From positions 248,001-312,000 of the forward strand of contig NZ_CP097151.1 in assembly GCF_023370075.1 (NCBI RefSeq): a stretch of 64,000 nt of DNA. The letters are read 5' to 3'. Shown here piece after piece: positions 7,954-19,229 of this stretch. Under the pieces are notes generated by a model, which saw only the letters and a list, made by a program, of their open reading frames with translations, was not told the DNA's origin and made no database searches. Each line of letters starts with the position of its first letter. The first letter of the stretch is position 1. Source of the DNA: Deinococcus sp. QL22 (GTDB lineage Bacteria; Deinococcota; Deinococci; Deinococcales; Deinococcaceae). The position numbers and the translations under genes are program-made.

Positions 7954-10206
7954 ATGCCTGACCCTGCCCCGCCTGCCGGACGCGAGTCACTCAGCGAGCG
8001 GCTGCAAAGCGTGACGGAATCACTCGCGGCAGCCACCAGTCCCGCCGCAGTGTTTCAGATTGTGTTAGAGCCTGCCCTGCAAGCCCTCGGCGCGATTGCT
8101 GGGGCGGTGCTGTTGGTCAAGGAGAATGAACAGGGGTTGCAGGTGGCCGCCACGCAGGGGTACGCCGAAGGTGAACAGACACTCTGGCAAGACGGCACGC
8201 TGGACGCGTTCTCCCCAGTTCAAGATTGCCTCCAGCAGCGGACGGCCCTCTATTTCGAGCATCAAGACGCGTTCTTGACTGCTTACCCCCAGCTCACGGC
8301 ACCGCCGCTTGGGGTCACGGTGGTCGCCAACGCGGTGGTGCCGGTGCTGCTGATCGACCGGCCCCTCGGGGTCATCGTTTTGGTCTTCGGTGAACCCCAT
8401 CACTTCAGGGCTGAAGAGCGCCGCTTTCTGCGTATTCTCGCGGCCCAATCCGCCCTGGCGCTTGACCGCCTCACCCTGAGCACGCGGCTGCACCAACAAG
8501 CTGAAGCTTTGAACGCGTTCGCAGCTTTTACGGAAGCCGTGGGTCTCGATACCGACCTCGAAACCCTGACCCGGCGGGCCAGAGAGGTGCTGCAGGCCAG
8601 CTGCCCCGACCTGCTCCTGTCCTACTACGTGCTGGAGGGCGGGTTGTGGCGAACCGCCTGGTTGGATGATGTCCCCGACGACCTCGAACGCCTGCTGGTC
8701 GCCGGGCTGCCGCTGGACACACCCGCCTATCTCCAAGCCGTCCAGACGGGGGCACCCGTTTTCATCGAACACTGGGACGGGGAGGTGCAGCGGATTCCGC
8801 ATACGGAATCCTTCCGTGCGGGCGCGTTTGCGCCCTACTTCCACCAAGGGCAACCAGCGGGAATGTTGGTGGCAGGCTCGCAACACCAGCCCCTGTGGAC
8901 GCCGCAGCACCGGGCCGTGTTCACCGCGCTGTGGCGCAGCTTGGGCGGCGCGCTCGACCGGGCGGAGCAGGCGCGGCAACTCGAGGGCCGGGCTGCTCTG
9001 GACGCCTTCGTGGCCCTGACCGAGGCCATCGGGGTGGAAACGGATCTGAGTGTTCTTGCCCTCCGGGCCATCGGGGTGATGCAGGCGGCCCAACCCGAGA
9101 TGGGCGTGATCTATTACGAGTTGGCAGGCGCGCTGTGGAAACCCAGGGTGATGTCTGAAGAGATCCCACCCGAGGTCGCTGCCGTCCTGCGCGCCGGGCT
9201 GCCGCTGGAGACCCCCAGTCTTCTGGCCGCCATCCAGACCCGTGGGCCGACCTTCATGGAAGGCTGGGACGCAGAGACGGAGGGTGTGGCGCAGACCGAG
9301 TCTTACGGGGCTGGAGCCTTCTACCCCTATTTCAGCCAGGGGCAACCCATCAGCCTGTTCTGCATTGGAACGCAGCAGTCCCGAACCTGGACGACGCGCG
9401 ACCGAGCACTGTTTACGGCGGTGGGCCGCAGTCTGGGGCTGGCCCTGGAACGGGCCGAGGGCGTGGCCCAACTTGCGGCGCATGCCCAGGAGCTGGAGCG
9501 CAGCAATGCCAAATTGGAAGCGGCCAACGAGGAACTCGAGGCCTTTGCCTACAGTGTCTCCCACGACCTGCGGACGCCCGTGCGGCACATCAAAAGCTTC
9601 AACGATCTGCTGAGGAAAAAGCTTGACCCACACGCGCAATCGGATGCCCAGATCACCCGGTACCTCAGCATCGTGGACACCGCCGCCACGCAGATGAACA
9701 CCCTGATCGACGCGATGCTCGACCTGTCGCGCACTTCCCGTCAACCGCTGCTCATTCAGCTGGTGGATCTAGAGAACCTGGTCATGGCAGCGCGGTCAGA
9801 ACTGGAACCGGAAACGCCTGAGCAGCGGGTGGTGTGGACGGTGCAGCCCCTCCCACTGGTCGAGGCCGACCACATCACTCTGCGGCAGGTGATGGTCAAC
9901 TTGCTGTCCAACGCGCTGAAATACAGCCGGACCCGCCCGGAGGCTCAGATTGAGATCTGGGCGGAGGAACGTCCACAGGAATGGGCGGTGTTTGTGCGCG
10001 ACAACGGGGTGGGCTTTGACCCCCGGTACGTAGACAAGGTCTTCGGCGTGTTTCAACGCTTGCACCGTCAGGAAGAATTCGAGGGCACCGGAATCGGGCT
10101 GGCGAATGTGCGCCGGATCATCACCCGGCACGGCGGCACAGTGTTTGCCCAGGGGAGCTTAGGCGAGGGCGCGACCTTCGGCTTCACCTTGCCCCGCTCA
10201 CCTTGA
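7954..10206 (+). CDS. histidine kinase with three GAF domains
   Basis: The 750-residue product is a predicted cytoplasmic sensor kinase. Three tandem GAF-like domains occupy about 12-180, 185-345 and 350-505; the second and third are similar to each other (both have an ITY/IYYE-type strand and an AGLPL[DE]TP motif). A short coiled coil (505-530) leads to HisKA with the phospho-accepting His at 537 (FAYSVSHDLRTPVR) and a HATPase domain with the N-box VNLLSNALKYS, G1 DNGVGF and G2 GTGIGL. No Cys or His assignable as bilin ligand was identified, so light sensing is not claimed. No response regulator is adjacent. It is paralogous to the kinase at 11757-14462. Confidence 0.9.
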   Translation: MPDPAPPAGRESLSERLQSVTESLAAATSPAAVFQIVLEPALQALGAIAGAVLLVKENEQGLQVAATQGYAEGEQTLWQDGTLDAFSPVQDCLQQRTALYFEHQDAFLTAYPQLTAPPLGVTVVANAVVPVLLIDRPLGVIVLVFGEPHHFRAEERRFLRILAAQSALALDRLTLSTRLHQQAEALNAFAAFTEAVGLDTDLETLTRRAREVLQASCPDLLLSYYVLEGGLWRTAWLDDVPDDLERLLVAGLPLDTPAYLQAVQTGAPVFIEHWDGEVQRIPHTESFRAGAFAPYFHQGQPAGMLVAGSQHQPLWTPQHRAVFTALWRSLGGALDRAEQARQLEGRAALDAFVALTEAIGVETDLSVLALRAIGVMQAAQPEMGVIYYELAGALWKPRVMSEEIPPEVAAVLRAGLPLETPSLLAAIQTRGPTFMEGWDAETEGVAQTESYGAGAFYPYFSQGQPISLFCIGTQQSRTWTTRDRALFTAVGRSLGLALERAEGVAQLAAHAQELERSNAKLEAANEELEAFAYSVSHDLRTPVRHIKSFNDLLRKKLDPHAQSDAQITRYLSIVDTAATQMNTLIDAMLDLSRTSRQPLLIQLVDLENLVMAARSELEPETPEQRVVWTVQPLPLVEADHITLRQVMVNLLSNALKYSRTRPEAQIEIWAEERPQEWAVFVRDNGVGFDPRYVDKVFGVFQRLHRQEEFEGTGIGLANVRRIITRHGGTVFAQGSLGEGATFGFTLPRSP

Positions 10207-10524
10207 ACCGGGTCTGGGCGGTGCCGCAGTCCGAAGTGGCCGGAGCGGGTCTCGTTCCAATCGCCGACTCCGCCTTTCGAGAAGCGGTTGTTTCCAACAG
10301 GCGGGGAAGACGTGAGTTGGCCCAGGGTCAGGGAAGCGGTCGTTGATATCCAAAGGGGGTCAGATTCGTAGTGTTCTGACGCGGCCTGTTGCGCCGCTCT
10401 GATCTCGAGTGGATAGGCACGTCTGGAAGCGAGAAACTCTGTTCCGACTCTGGTGCGACCTCGTGTCTTGTGCAGGTGGCGGAATGTACGCCTGCGACGG
10501 GAGAGCGATGAGTGACGCTCGGTC
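10207..10524. other. intergenic stretch, nothing recognised
   Basis: No supported frame, repeat or terminator between the kinase stop and the IS1182-type inverted repeat. Confidence 0.4.
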
Positions 10525-11704
10525 GTGCAAAAGCCTTCCGATTCTGCTGGCGAATTCCCAGGGGAGAGCGCACCATGCGCAATGTTGCGTCCCACCGCAA
10601 TTCCAGAGAATCCAGCCTAAACGACTCGCATTGCCCGCGCGGTGTTTCCCAAGGGTGCGCCATTTCTTCGCCTCCGCGACGAACTCGGCGTCTACCTCAC
10701 GGATCAAGATTTCATCGACCTGTATCCCCGGCGGGGGCAGCCTGCGGCTGCCCCGTTGCTGACCTTAGAACGCTGTTGGCAACGTCAATTCACTGGTCTG
10801 GATGGCGCGGTTCGTTTCCGGCTCCGGGACGAATGGGTCAAAGATCGAGAGCTGCAGTTGGAGTCGCCTGATGATCCCGAAGCACGCTACAGCACGAAAC
10901 GGGGGCAAGCATGGTCAGGCGACAAAGTGCACGTCCCGGAAACCTGCGATGACGACTTGCCCCACCTCATCCCCAGGTCTCGACCACAACAGCAGAAGTC
11001 CATGACGCCCCACTAGGACAACCCCCATTCAGGCAGATCTGTTTCGGCGTGATCTCCAGCCCACCCAACATGGGGTCGATGCGGGCGACAACGCTGCAGA
11101 GCTGATCGTGCGGGCAAAGGAGCAGTATGGACGGAAATCATTGGGCCGGTCCAGCCCAATACTTCCCAGGCCCACCGAACGCCTGGTGCATTCACGTTGC
11201 GCGACTTTCAGATTGATTGAGACAGACAAGCCATCTGCCCACAGGGCCAGGAGAGTGAGCGTTGGCAGGCAACGAAGCGGAAAACTGGCCAGCCCATGAT
11301 CACCACGTTTGCGGAGAAGACGTGTCAGCAGTGTCCAGTCCGGAGAGAGTGCGTGAAAGTTGAAACCAGACCCAAATTGTTGACGTTTCAGCCCCAAGCC
11401 CAGCAAGACGCGCTGCATGCGGCCCGAGATGCGTTGGTTGATCCAGACGCGCAGCGCCGATATCAGCGGCGCGCAGGCATTGAGGGCACCCTTTCACACG
11501 GGGTTCGAGCCTTCGGACTGAGGCATTGTCGGTATCGGGGAGTGCAAAAAACGTCTCTCCAGCATGTGTTGACTGCCCTGGCAATCAATGTGGTTCGGCT
11601 CTGTGCCTGGCTGGATGGGGATCAGCCCGTCAGAACAAGGCGCTCGCGCTTCGCTCCACTGCGTGCCGCCTGAATTCGCCAGCAGAATCCCTTCCCTTTT
11701 GCAC
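10525..11704 (+). mobile_element. IS1182-family element, decayed
   Basis: Near-perfect inverted repeats of about 33 bp (10525-10557 and 11672-11704) contain the core GATTCTGCTGGCGAATTC. The same core bounds the short element at 14530-14673. The remaining 1.18 kb is shorter than a usual IS1182 (about 1.6-1.8 kb), consistent with internal deletion. Confidence 0.8.
10640..11673 (+). pseudogene. IS1182-family transposase, deleted and frameshifted
   Basis: The N-terminal part is readable near 10642 (FPKGAPFLRLRDELG, then LYPRRGQPA), followed directly by a middle part (DPEARYSTKRG, then CDDDLPHLI) with the first catalytic region deleted. Stops interrupt 11016-11290. The C-terminal part is readable at 11296-11673 (CQQCPVRREC cysteines, then RRAGIEGTLSHGVRAFGLR). 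These blocks and their order identify IS1182, and the gene is clearly inactive. Confidence 0.82.
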
Positions 11705-11756
11705 CAAGTTAAGGGTCTGACAACAGCCACCAAAGCCCCACCCGGTATGTTGACGC

Positions 11757-14462
<2,706 letters not shown>

Positions 14463-14529
14463 CCGCCGCCGGATCACAGGGGAAGATTGGGTAAGCCCAA
14501 TGTCCGCTTTTTGGTCAGGCTCCACTATG

Positions 14530-14673
14530 CGTGTAAATGGGAAGCGATTCTGCTGGCGAATTCAAAAATCTTTCCAGTTCATCGGTAAGTGCAAACAGCC
14601 CAGTCGCAAAAAACGCTGTTTTGGATACCCTGATCTAAATTCGCCAGCAGAATCGGAAGCCTTTTGCACAAGA
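14530..14673. repeat. MITE-like element with IS1182-type ends
   Basis: A segment of about 140 bp is bounded by GATTCTGCTGGCGAATTC-type repeats in inverted orientation (left core 14547-14563, right core near 14639-14657, extending to 14673 as GTGCAAAAGGCTTCC on the minus strand). These match the ends of the decayed IS1182 at 10525-11704. The 75-80 bp between them hold no coding sequence, so it is a non-autonomous derivative that could be mobilised by an IS1182 transposase in trans. Confidence 0.72.
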
Positions 14674-15055
14674 GGTGAGGCTTTGATAGACACGACCTTT
14701 TCTTGTTGCAAAACTCCATTGCTTTTGTGATTATTTTTTCCATAGGGATTCGCAATGAGCCTCGTCGCTTTTGCTCACGCCTCCACGGATGATCAACCAA
14801 TGGCATTTCAACTCAGTGAAAAGCAGGGGTTCTGCAAATCGTTGAAGAGGAGGCGAATGGACAACGTTGGGATCGCCCCAGATGACACGCGATATTCGCC
14901 TCCCTGCGGGCAGGCCACGACGATAAAAACAACGATCCAAAGCCGGGTGACGAGATGCGAAAGCGAATGACATCCCATCCGAGCAAGTGGAGGATTGAAA
15001 ACTGCGGTACGCAACAAAGCGCGCTATGTCCTTCTCACGTCCCTTTCCCTGTGCC
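14674..15055. other. intergenic stretch, no supported gene
   Basis: Somewhat lower GC than its surroundings. Frames of 70-80 codons exist on both strands but match nothing I know and lack ribosome-binding sites. Confidence 0.4.
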
Positions 15056-15059
15056 AGAA

Positions 15060-15090
15060 AAGTGGTCGTCTGAAATTCAGACGACCACTT
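15060..15090 (-). terminator. rho-independent terminator of the hydrolase gene
   Basis: AAGTGGTCGTCTGAA (15060-15074) and its exact complement (15076-15090) form a long stem. On the minus strand it is followed by TTTT. It lies 31 bases after the stop of the 15122-15964 gene. Confidence 0.8.
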
Positions 15091-15121
15091 GGCTCACGGG
15101 TCTCTCCCGAGCTTGACCCGT

Positions 15122-15964
15122 TCAGCGGGCGAGGAAATCGAGCAGTAGCGTATTAAACATCTCGGTATGCGTGGCGTTCAGGCCGTGTGGCGCGCCCTTC
15201 ATCACGTGCAGTTCTGCGTTCGGCTGATACTGAGCCACACGCTGTCCACTGGCCTCCAGCGGCACGATCCGGTCACTGTCGCCGTGAACGACCAGCAGTG
15301 GCACCGTCAACTTGGCCAGATCCGCGCGGAAATCGGTCATCCCGAACGCCCGCACACATTCCTGTGTGGCCACTGGAGACGCCTGGAAATACAAGGACGC
15401 CGTGAAGTCCAAAAACTCATCTCCGAGTTTCTGCGCCGTATCCCCTTGATCCCAGTTCAGGAAGGTCTTCGTGAATCCAGCCAGAAACTGCGGGCGGTTC
15501 TGGGCGACTTGCTGCACCATGCCTTCTACGTCACCTTCGGTCAACCCGCCACCAGGGTTATCAGCCGTCTTCAGCAGGTAAGGAGCAATGGAAGAGATCA
15601 GCGCCGCGCTGCGGAGATACTGCGTTCCAAACAGCCCGGCGTAGCGGCTGACTTCTCCACCGCCCATCGAGAAGCCCACGACCGTCACGTCGTTCAAGCC
15701 CAGACCCTCGATCAGGTCGTGCAGATCAGCCGCGAATACGTCGTAGGTATATCCAGTCGCGGTCTTGCCAGACTGCCCAAAGCCGCGTCGGTCATAGGCG
15801 ATGACCTGATATCCGGCGTGCCGCAGGGCATCGATCTGGGGTTCCCACATGCGGCCCGACAGAGGCCAGCCGTGAATCAGGACGACAGGGCGGCCCTGAC
15901 CGTAGCTTTCGTAGTACAGCTCGGTCTGGGGGGCGTGGGCATGTTTCGTTTGAATGGTCGGCAT
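15122..15964 (-). CDS. alpha/beta hydrolase, non-haem chloroperoxidase/arylesterase type
   Basis: A 280-residue cytoplasmic alpha/beta-hydrolase. Visible: oxyanion-hole segment VVLIHGWPLSG, nucleophile elbow GFSMGGGE (Ser about residue 98), acid Asp in VVHGDSDRIVP, and the terminal His in KGAPHGLNATH. The whole-length pattern, especially VIAYDRRGFGQSG and the GGGE after the nucleophile, fits the cofactor-free haloperoxidase/esterase group; the true substrate is unknown. A ribosome-binding site (CAGGAGG) precedes ATG 15964. It lies just downstream of the PEP-mutase-like gene in the same direction, so the two may be co-transcribed. Confidence 0.88.
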   Translation of the reverse strand: MPTIQTKHAHAPQTELYYESYGQGRPVVLIHGWPLSGRMWEPQIDALRHAGYQVIAYDRRGFGQSGKTATGYTYDVFAADLHDLIEGLGLNDVTVVGFSMGGGEVSRYAGLFGTQYLRSAALISSIAPYLLKTADNPGGGLTEGDVEGMVQQVAQNRPQFLAGFTKTFLNWDQGDTAQKLGDEFLDFTASLYFQASPVATQECVRAFGMTDFRADLAKLTVPLLVVHGDSDRIVPLEASGQRVAQYQPNAELHVMKGAPHGLNATHTEMFNTLLLDFLAR

Positions 15965-16005
15965 GGCAACCTCCTGAGGGAAAGGGCAAAGAACAGCTTT
16001 GGTCT

Positions 16006-16794
16006 TTAATTCAGTGCGCGGGTTGTGGCGGGCAGGGTGCCGCCCTGCAGCAGACCCACTGCAGCGTCTTGCAGAGCGGTCAGGGCGACACGTTGGGTAA
16101 AGGGCCCAGTCGAGACACGCGCCACCCCCAACGCTTGCAGGTCACGGGCCGGGAGACTGCCCCCAGGGACGCTGATCAGCGTGAGCTTCCGCGCTCCGAG
16201 AGCGTCACTGACCTCCCGAATTTCTTCGCGCACCAGCAGTCCGGGCACGAAGACGATGGGGGCCCCGGCTTCCAGGAACGCCTTGCCCCGCAGGATGACC
16301 TCGGCGATGATGTTTGAGCGGCTTTGGTCTGGCTTGGCACGCACCACGGCGTCGGTGCGGGCATTGAGCACGAAGTCCAGGCCCGCTTCACGCCCCGCCG
16401 CCATCACGGCTTCCACGGCTGCCACGGCCTCACCGAGGGGCTTCATCTGATCTTCCAAGTTGCCGCCGACGACCCCCATCTCGATGGCCCGGCGGACGGT
16501 GTCTCCAGGGTTGCCGTAGCCCGCTTCAAAATCCATCGAGACGGGGAGGGACACCGCGGCGACGATGCGGCGCACCATATCGAGGTGCAGCTCCAAGGGG
16601 ATCTGTTCTCCGTCTGGATAGCCGAAGGTGGAAGCGATGGAATGGCTGGCGGTCGCCAGCGCCTGGACACCCGGTGTCGCCGCGATGACCTGGGCAGACA
16701 CCACGTCCCAGACATTGGGGAGAATCAGGATGTCGGGGGCCGTGTGGAGGTCTAACAGGCGGCGGGCCAGGTCAGCGCGGGTGGTGGGCGTCAT
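16006..16794 (-). CDS. isocitrate lyase/PEP mutase superfamily protein
   Basis: The 262-residue product belongs to the ICL/PEPM TIM-barrel superfamily, which makes or breaks C-C or C-P bonds of 2-oxo acids. Markers: ILPNVWDVVSAQV, the active-site strand MDFEAGYG, then GVVGGNLED and FVLNARTDAV. The Cys loop of true isocitrate lyase is absent. Homologues of this type are usually annotated phosphoenolpyruvate mutase/oxaloacetate decarboxylase-like without proven substrate. It is read with the flanking hydrolases toward 15122 and may share regulation by the TetR protein at 17859. Confidence 0.85.
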   Translation of the reverse strand: MTPTTRADLARRLLDLHTAPDILILPNVWDVVSAQVIAATPGVQALATASHSIASTFGYPDGEQIPLELHLDMVRRIVAAVSLPVSMDFEAGYGNPGDTVRRAIEMGVVGGNLEDQMKPLGEAVAAVEAVMAAGREAGLDFVLNARTDAVVRAKPDQSRSNIIAEVILRGKAFLEAGAPIVFVPGLLVREEIREVSDALGARKLTLISVPGGSLPARDLQALGVARVSTGPFTQRVALTALQDAAVGLLQGGTLPATTRALN

Positions 16795-16843
16795 CCTGGT
16801 CTCCTTGAGGGCGACGATGTCTTAACGATGTGGCAAACAGCCA

Positions 16844-17725
16844 TCAGCGGAAGGTCTTGGCCCAGTTGATGATGGCGGTGTTGGCTGCCGCCGCCTTCTC
16901 AAAAATGGCGGCGTGGGCGGCACCAGGAATAATGACCAGCTGAGAGCCGGGGATGTTCTGCTGCATTTTCAGGCTGAACTCAGGCGGATACACCGTATCC
17001 TCCCGGCCTTCTAGGATCAGAGTCGGCACCGTGATGGTCTTGAGGGTCGGGAGGGAATCCGGACGGGTCGCCAGCACGTTTGCTCCGGCCACATCGCCCG
17101 CCACGCTGGCCTGCTTCACGATATTCGTCAGAAAAGCGGCGTCGGCAGGTCGCTCGGCCCGTGTTTGGCCGGTCAACATGTCTTTCAGCAGTTCGGGGGC
17201 CAGCGACTGCGGCCCAAACGTCACGGCTTTCTGGGCCATGCCCTTCCAGATGTTCTGCTCGACGATGCCAGCTGGGTTGGCCAGAGTATTGATCAAGATC
17301 AGGCCGAGGAAGCGTTCCGGTGCGGTGCGGTACATCTCGAAGGCGATGGGGCCGCCCATCGACATACCGCCGATGATGGCTTTGGGAACGTTAAGTTGAT
17401 CCATAACGGCCAAGGCGTCTTGGGCATAGGTTGCCAAGCTCCCGGAATCGCTGGCAGGGGCAGTGCTCTGCCCATAGCCTCGGTGATCAATGGTGATGAC
17501 GCGGTACCCGGCTGCGGACAACGCGTCACGGTTGCGGGCGAAGAGCTCACCGGAGAGAGGATAGCCGTGGAGCAGCAACATGGGCGTGCCGCTTCCCTGA
17601 GAAACGTAATGGATTTGCGCGCCATTGACGCTCAGCATCCCTTCCTGACGGCCTTCACTGCCCCCAGCGAGAGCAAATGTGGTCAGCAAGCCTAAGGTCA
17701 ACCCCGCAATTCTCAGTGCATTCAT
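16844..17725 (-). CDS. exported alpha/beta hydrolase
   Basis: The 293-residue protein begins with a signal peptide (MNALRIAGLTLGLLTTFALAGG), so it probably acts outside the cytoplasmic membrane. The mature part is an alpha/beta-hydrolase with oxyanion segment LLLHGYPLSG, nucleophile elbow GGMSMGGP, Asp in LEGREDTVYP and terminal His in PGAAHAA. The gene is divergent from the TetR gene at 17859; the 133-bp gap contains a palindrome, so TetR control is likely. Confidence 0.87.
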   Translation of the reverse strand: MNALRIAGLTLGLLTTFALAGGSEGRQEGMLSVNGAQIHYVSQGSGTPMLLLHGYPLSGELFARNRDALSAAGYRVITIDHRGYGQSTAPASDSGSLATYAQDALAVMDQLNVPKAIIGGMSMGGPIAFEMYRTAPERFLGLILINTLANPAGIVEQNIWKGMAQKAVTFGPQSLAPELLKDMLTGQTRAERPADAAFLTNIVKQASVAGDVAGANVLATRPDSLPTLKTITVPTLILEGREDTVYPPEFSLKMQQNIPGSQLVIIPGAAHAAIFEKAAAANTAIINWAKTFR

Positions 17726-17756
17726 AGAACTCCTTTAAGATCCATTCTGAATCTTC

Positions 17757-17772
17757 TCCAATCTTAGTTGGA
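17757..17772. promoter_or_regulatory. candidate TetR operator between divergent genes
   Basis: TCCAA and TTGGA arms separated by 6 bases lie in the gap between the exported hydrolase (minus) and the TetR gene (plus). On the minus strand TTAGTA and TAAGAT boxes 17 bases apart place a promoter across the palindrome, and TATACT at 17782-17787 could be the -10 of the regulator. Confidence 0.5.
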
Positions 17773-17858
17773 TTTCTGACTTATACTAATGGCAGCGCTG
17801 CAGACGAACGTGTACCTGCGCTTCATGGCATCTTGGGAGCTTTGAAAACGGAGGGGAG

Positions 17859-18398
17859 ATGCGCGGCAAACGGATTCAGATCATCAACGCGGCCCTGAAG
17901 CGGTTTCGAGGCTTTGGAATAGGCGGCACCACCCTCCAGGATGTTGCTGAAGCTTCTCAGGTGCCTTTGGGGAATTTGTATTACTACTTCAAAAGTCGGG
18001 ATGATCTGATCCTAGCTGTCCTTGAGGAGTGTGAACGGGAGCTGACGGCGCTGTTGACCCAACTTGCCCCTCTGCCCTCAGCGGCTTGGCTGGCTGCTTA
18101 CTTTGATTGGCTGCTGGCTGATCCTGAAGCTGCGATTCAGTTGGGGTGCCCCTTTGGTTCACTGGCCACCGAGCTGCGAGCCCTGGGTCACCCGGCGGCT
18201 CCACGTGCCGCAGAGACCGTGCAGACCTATCTAATGGCGGTGAAAACCCAGGTCGAAAGTCTTCCTCTGCCTGCAGGAACAGGTGAAGATGTGTTTCTCA
18301 CGGTGCAGGGCGCATATGTCGTATCGCGGGTGTCCGCAGACACCACTCTGTTCCGAACCAGTATCGAGCGCCTTCGGTGGCGCACCCTGGGGAGTTGA
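17859..18398 (+). CDS. TetR/AcrR family regulator
   Basis: A 179-residue regulator with an N-terminal TetR helix-turn-helix (IINAALKRFRGFGIGGTTL followed by DVAEASQVPLGNLYYYFKSRDDL) and a C-terminal domain with the GCPFGSLATEL motif, which places it with the TetR_C-type repressors that sense small organics and control adjacent oxidoreductase or hydrolase genes. ATG 17859 has GGAGGGGAG upstream. Predicted target: the divergent hydrolase/PEP-mutase group through the palindrome at 17757-17772. Confidence 0.88.
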   Translation: MRGKRIQIINAALKRFRGFGIGGTTLQDVAEASQVPLGNLYYYFKSRDDLILAVLEECERELTALLTQLAPLPSAAWLAAYFDWLLADPEAAIQLGCPFGSLATELRALGHPAAPRAAETVQTYLMAVKTQVESLPLPAGTGEDVFLTVQGAYVVSRVSADTTLFRTSIERLRWRTLGS

Positions 18399-18527
18399 GT
18401 ACAGCGAACAGATTGATTTCGAGCAGCAGAACTCTATCTCAGGGGGTTTTGACTGGCCACCCATGAAGTGAGGCCTTGATAAATACGGGCAACTCCGAAA
18501 CCACCGCTGTGGGCAGAGACTAGGCAG

Positions 18528-18830
18528 ATGCCTCTCTTCCCGCTTGCCAACACTGCTCAAGAGGAAGCATTGTCCAGCTTGGCACAGGGGAAGCGTCAGG
18601 CGATGCAGACCTGTATCCAGGTGTTTGCACCGCTGCTCTTCACATTGGCGGAGCGTGCTCAGGTCACGGATCAGGAAGCGGCGGTGGCCGCGGTGTTACA
18701 GAAGCTTCAACTTCATCATCAGGGGTGGCGCCGTTCTGGATTGTCCGCGCAGGTGTGGGTCACAGGCATGGCTCAACGGCACTTCCACATCTGGGAGCGA
18801 TCACAGCTAGGCACGGATGGACTGTTTTAG
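18528..18830 (+). CDS. small protein resembling ECF sigma region 2
   Basis: A 100-residue frame without other domains. The segment FAPLLFTLAERAQVTDQEAA, then VLQKLQLHH and AQVWVTGMAQRHFHIW, recalls region 2 of ECF sigma factors (core binding and -10 recognition), but region 4 is missing and several usual acidic/aromatic positions differ. It could be a truncated sigma factor or an unrelated regulator. The ribosome-binding site before ATG 18528 is weak. Confidence 0.4.
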   Translation: MPLFPLANTAQEEALSSLAQGKRQAMQTCIQVFAPLLFTLAERAQVTDQEAAVAAVLQKLQLHHQGWRRSGLSAQVWVTGMAQRHFHIWERSQLGTDGLF

Positions 18831-19229
18831 ACCCTCTGAACTCCTGTGGAAAATGGCGGAAGTCAGCATCAATGGGGATGGGGGAGAAGCAGGGTGATCG
18901 AAACTGACCTCGACCCTTTGCCGCGAGCCTGAATCATCCCAGGCAGCTGCAGGGGGCGTGTTACGCCAATATTTACATTCCATTGCTTTTAAAGAGTCTT
19001 CAACGAGAGTTCAAGCGCTCTTAGGCATCAATCGGGCCTCTTATAACGTCTCTCGATCGTTTGATCAAGAGCTGTTCATTGGCTGAGCAAAATCTGTGTT
19101 GGCTTGTATAGAGGAAAAAGAACTGCTCTCAGATGCATACATTAGGCGCCTCTGCTCTTGATGTGCTCCACAGCCGGGACGGCAGCAGGAAACTTGGCAA
19201 GTACCGTTTCCATTTACAAATTCGGCATT
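18831..19229. other. low-GC intergenic stretch
   Basis: Noticeably AT-richer than the flanks. A short frame to about 19084 encodes RVQALLGINRASYN followed by SRSFDQELFIG without a start or match. I see no hairpin terminator or repeat. Confidence 0.4.

Noticed and set aside
8065..9744. 559-codon open frame on the minus strand
   Set aside because: Antisense to the first histidine kinase with no recognisable domain or ribosome-binding site.
14755..14970. 71-codon frame starting MSLVAFAHAS
   Set aside because: No ribosome-binding site, no family resemblance, and both strands are equally open.
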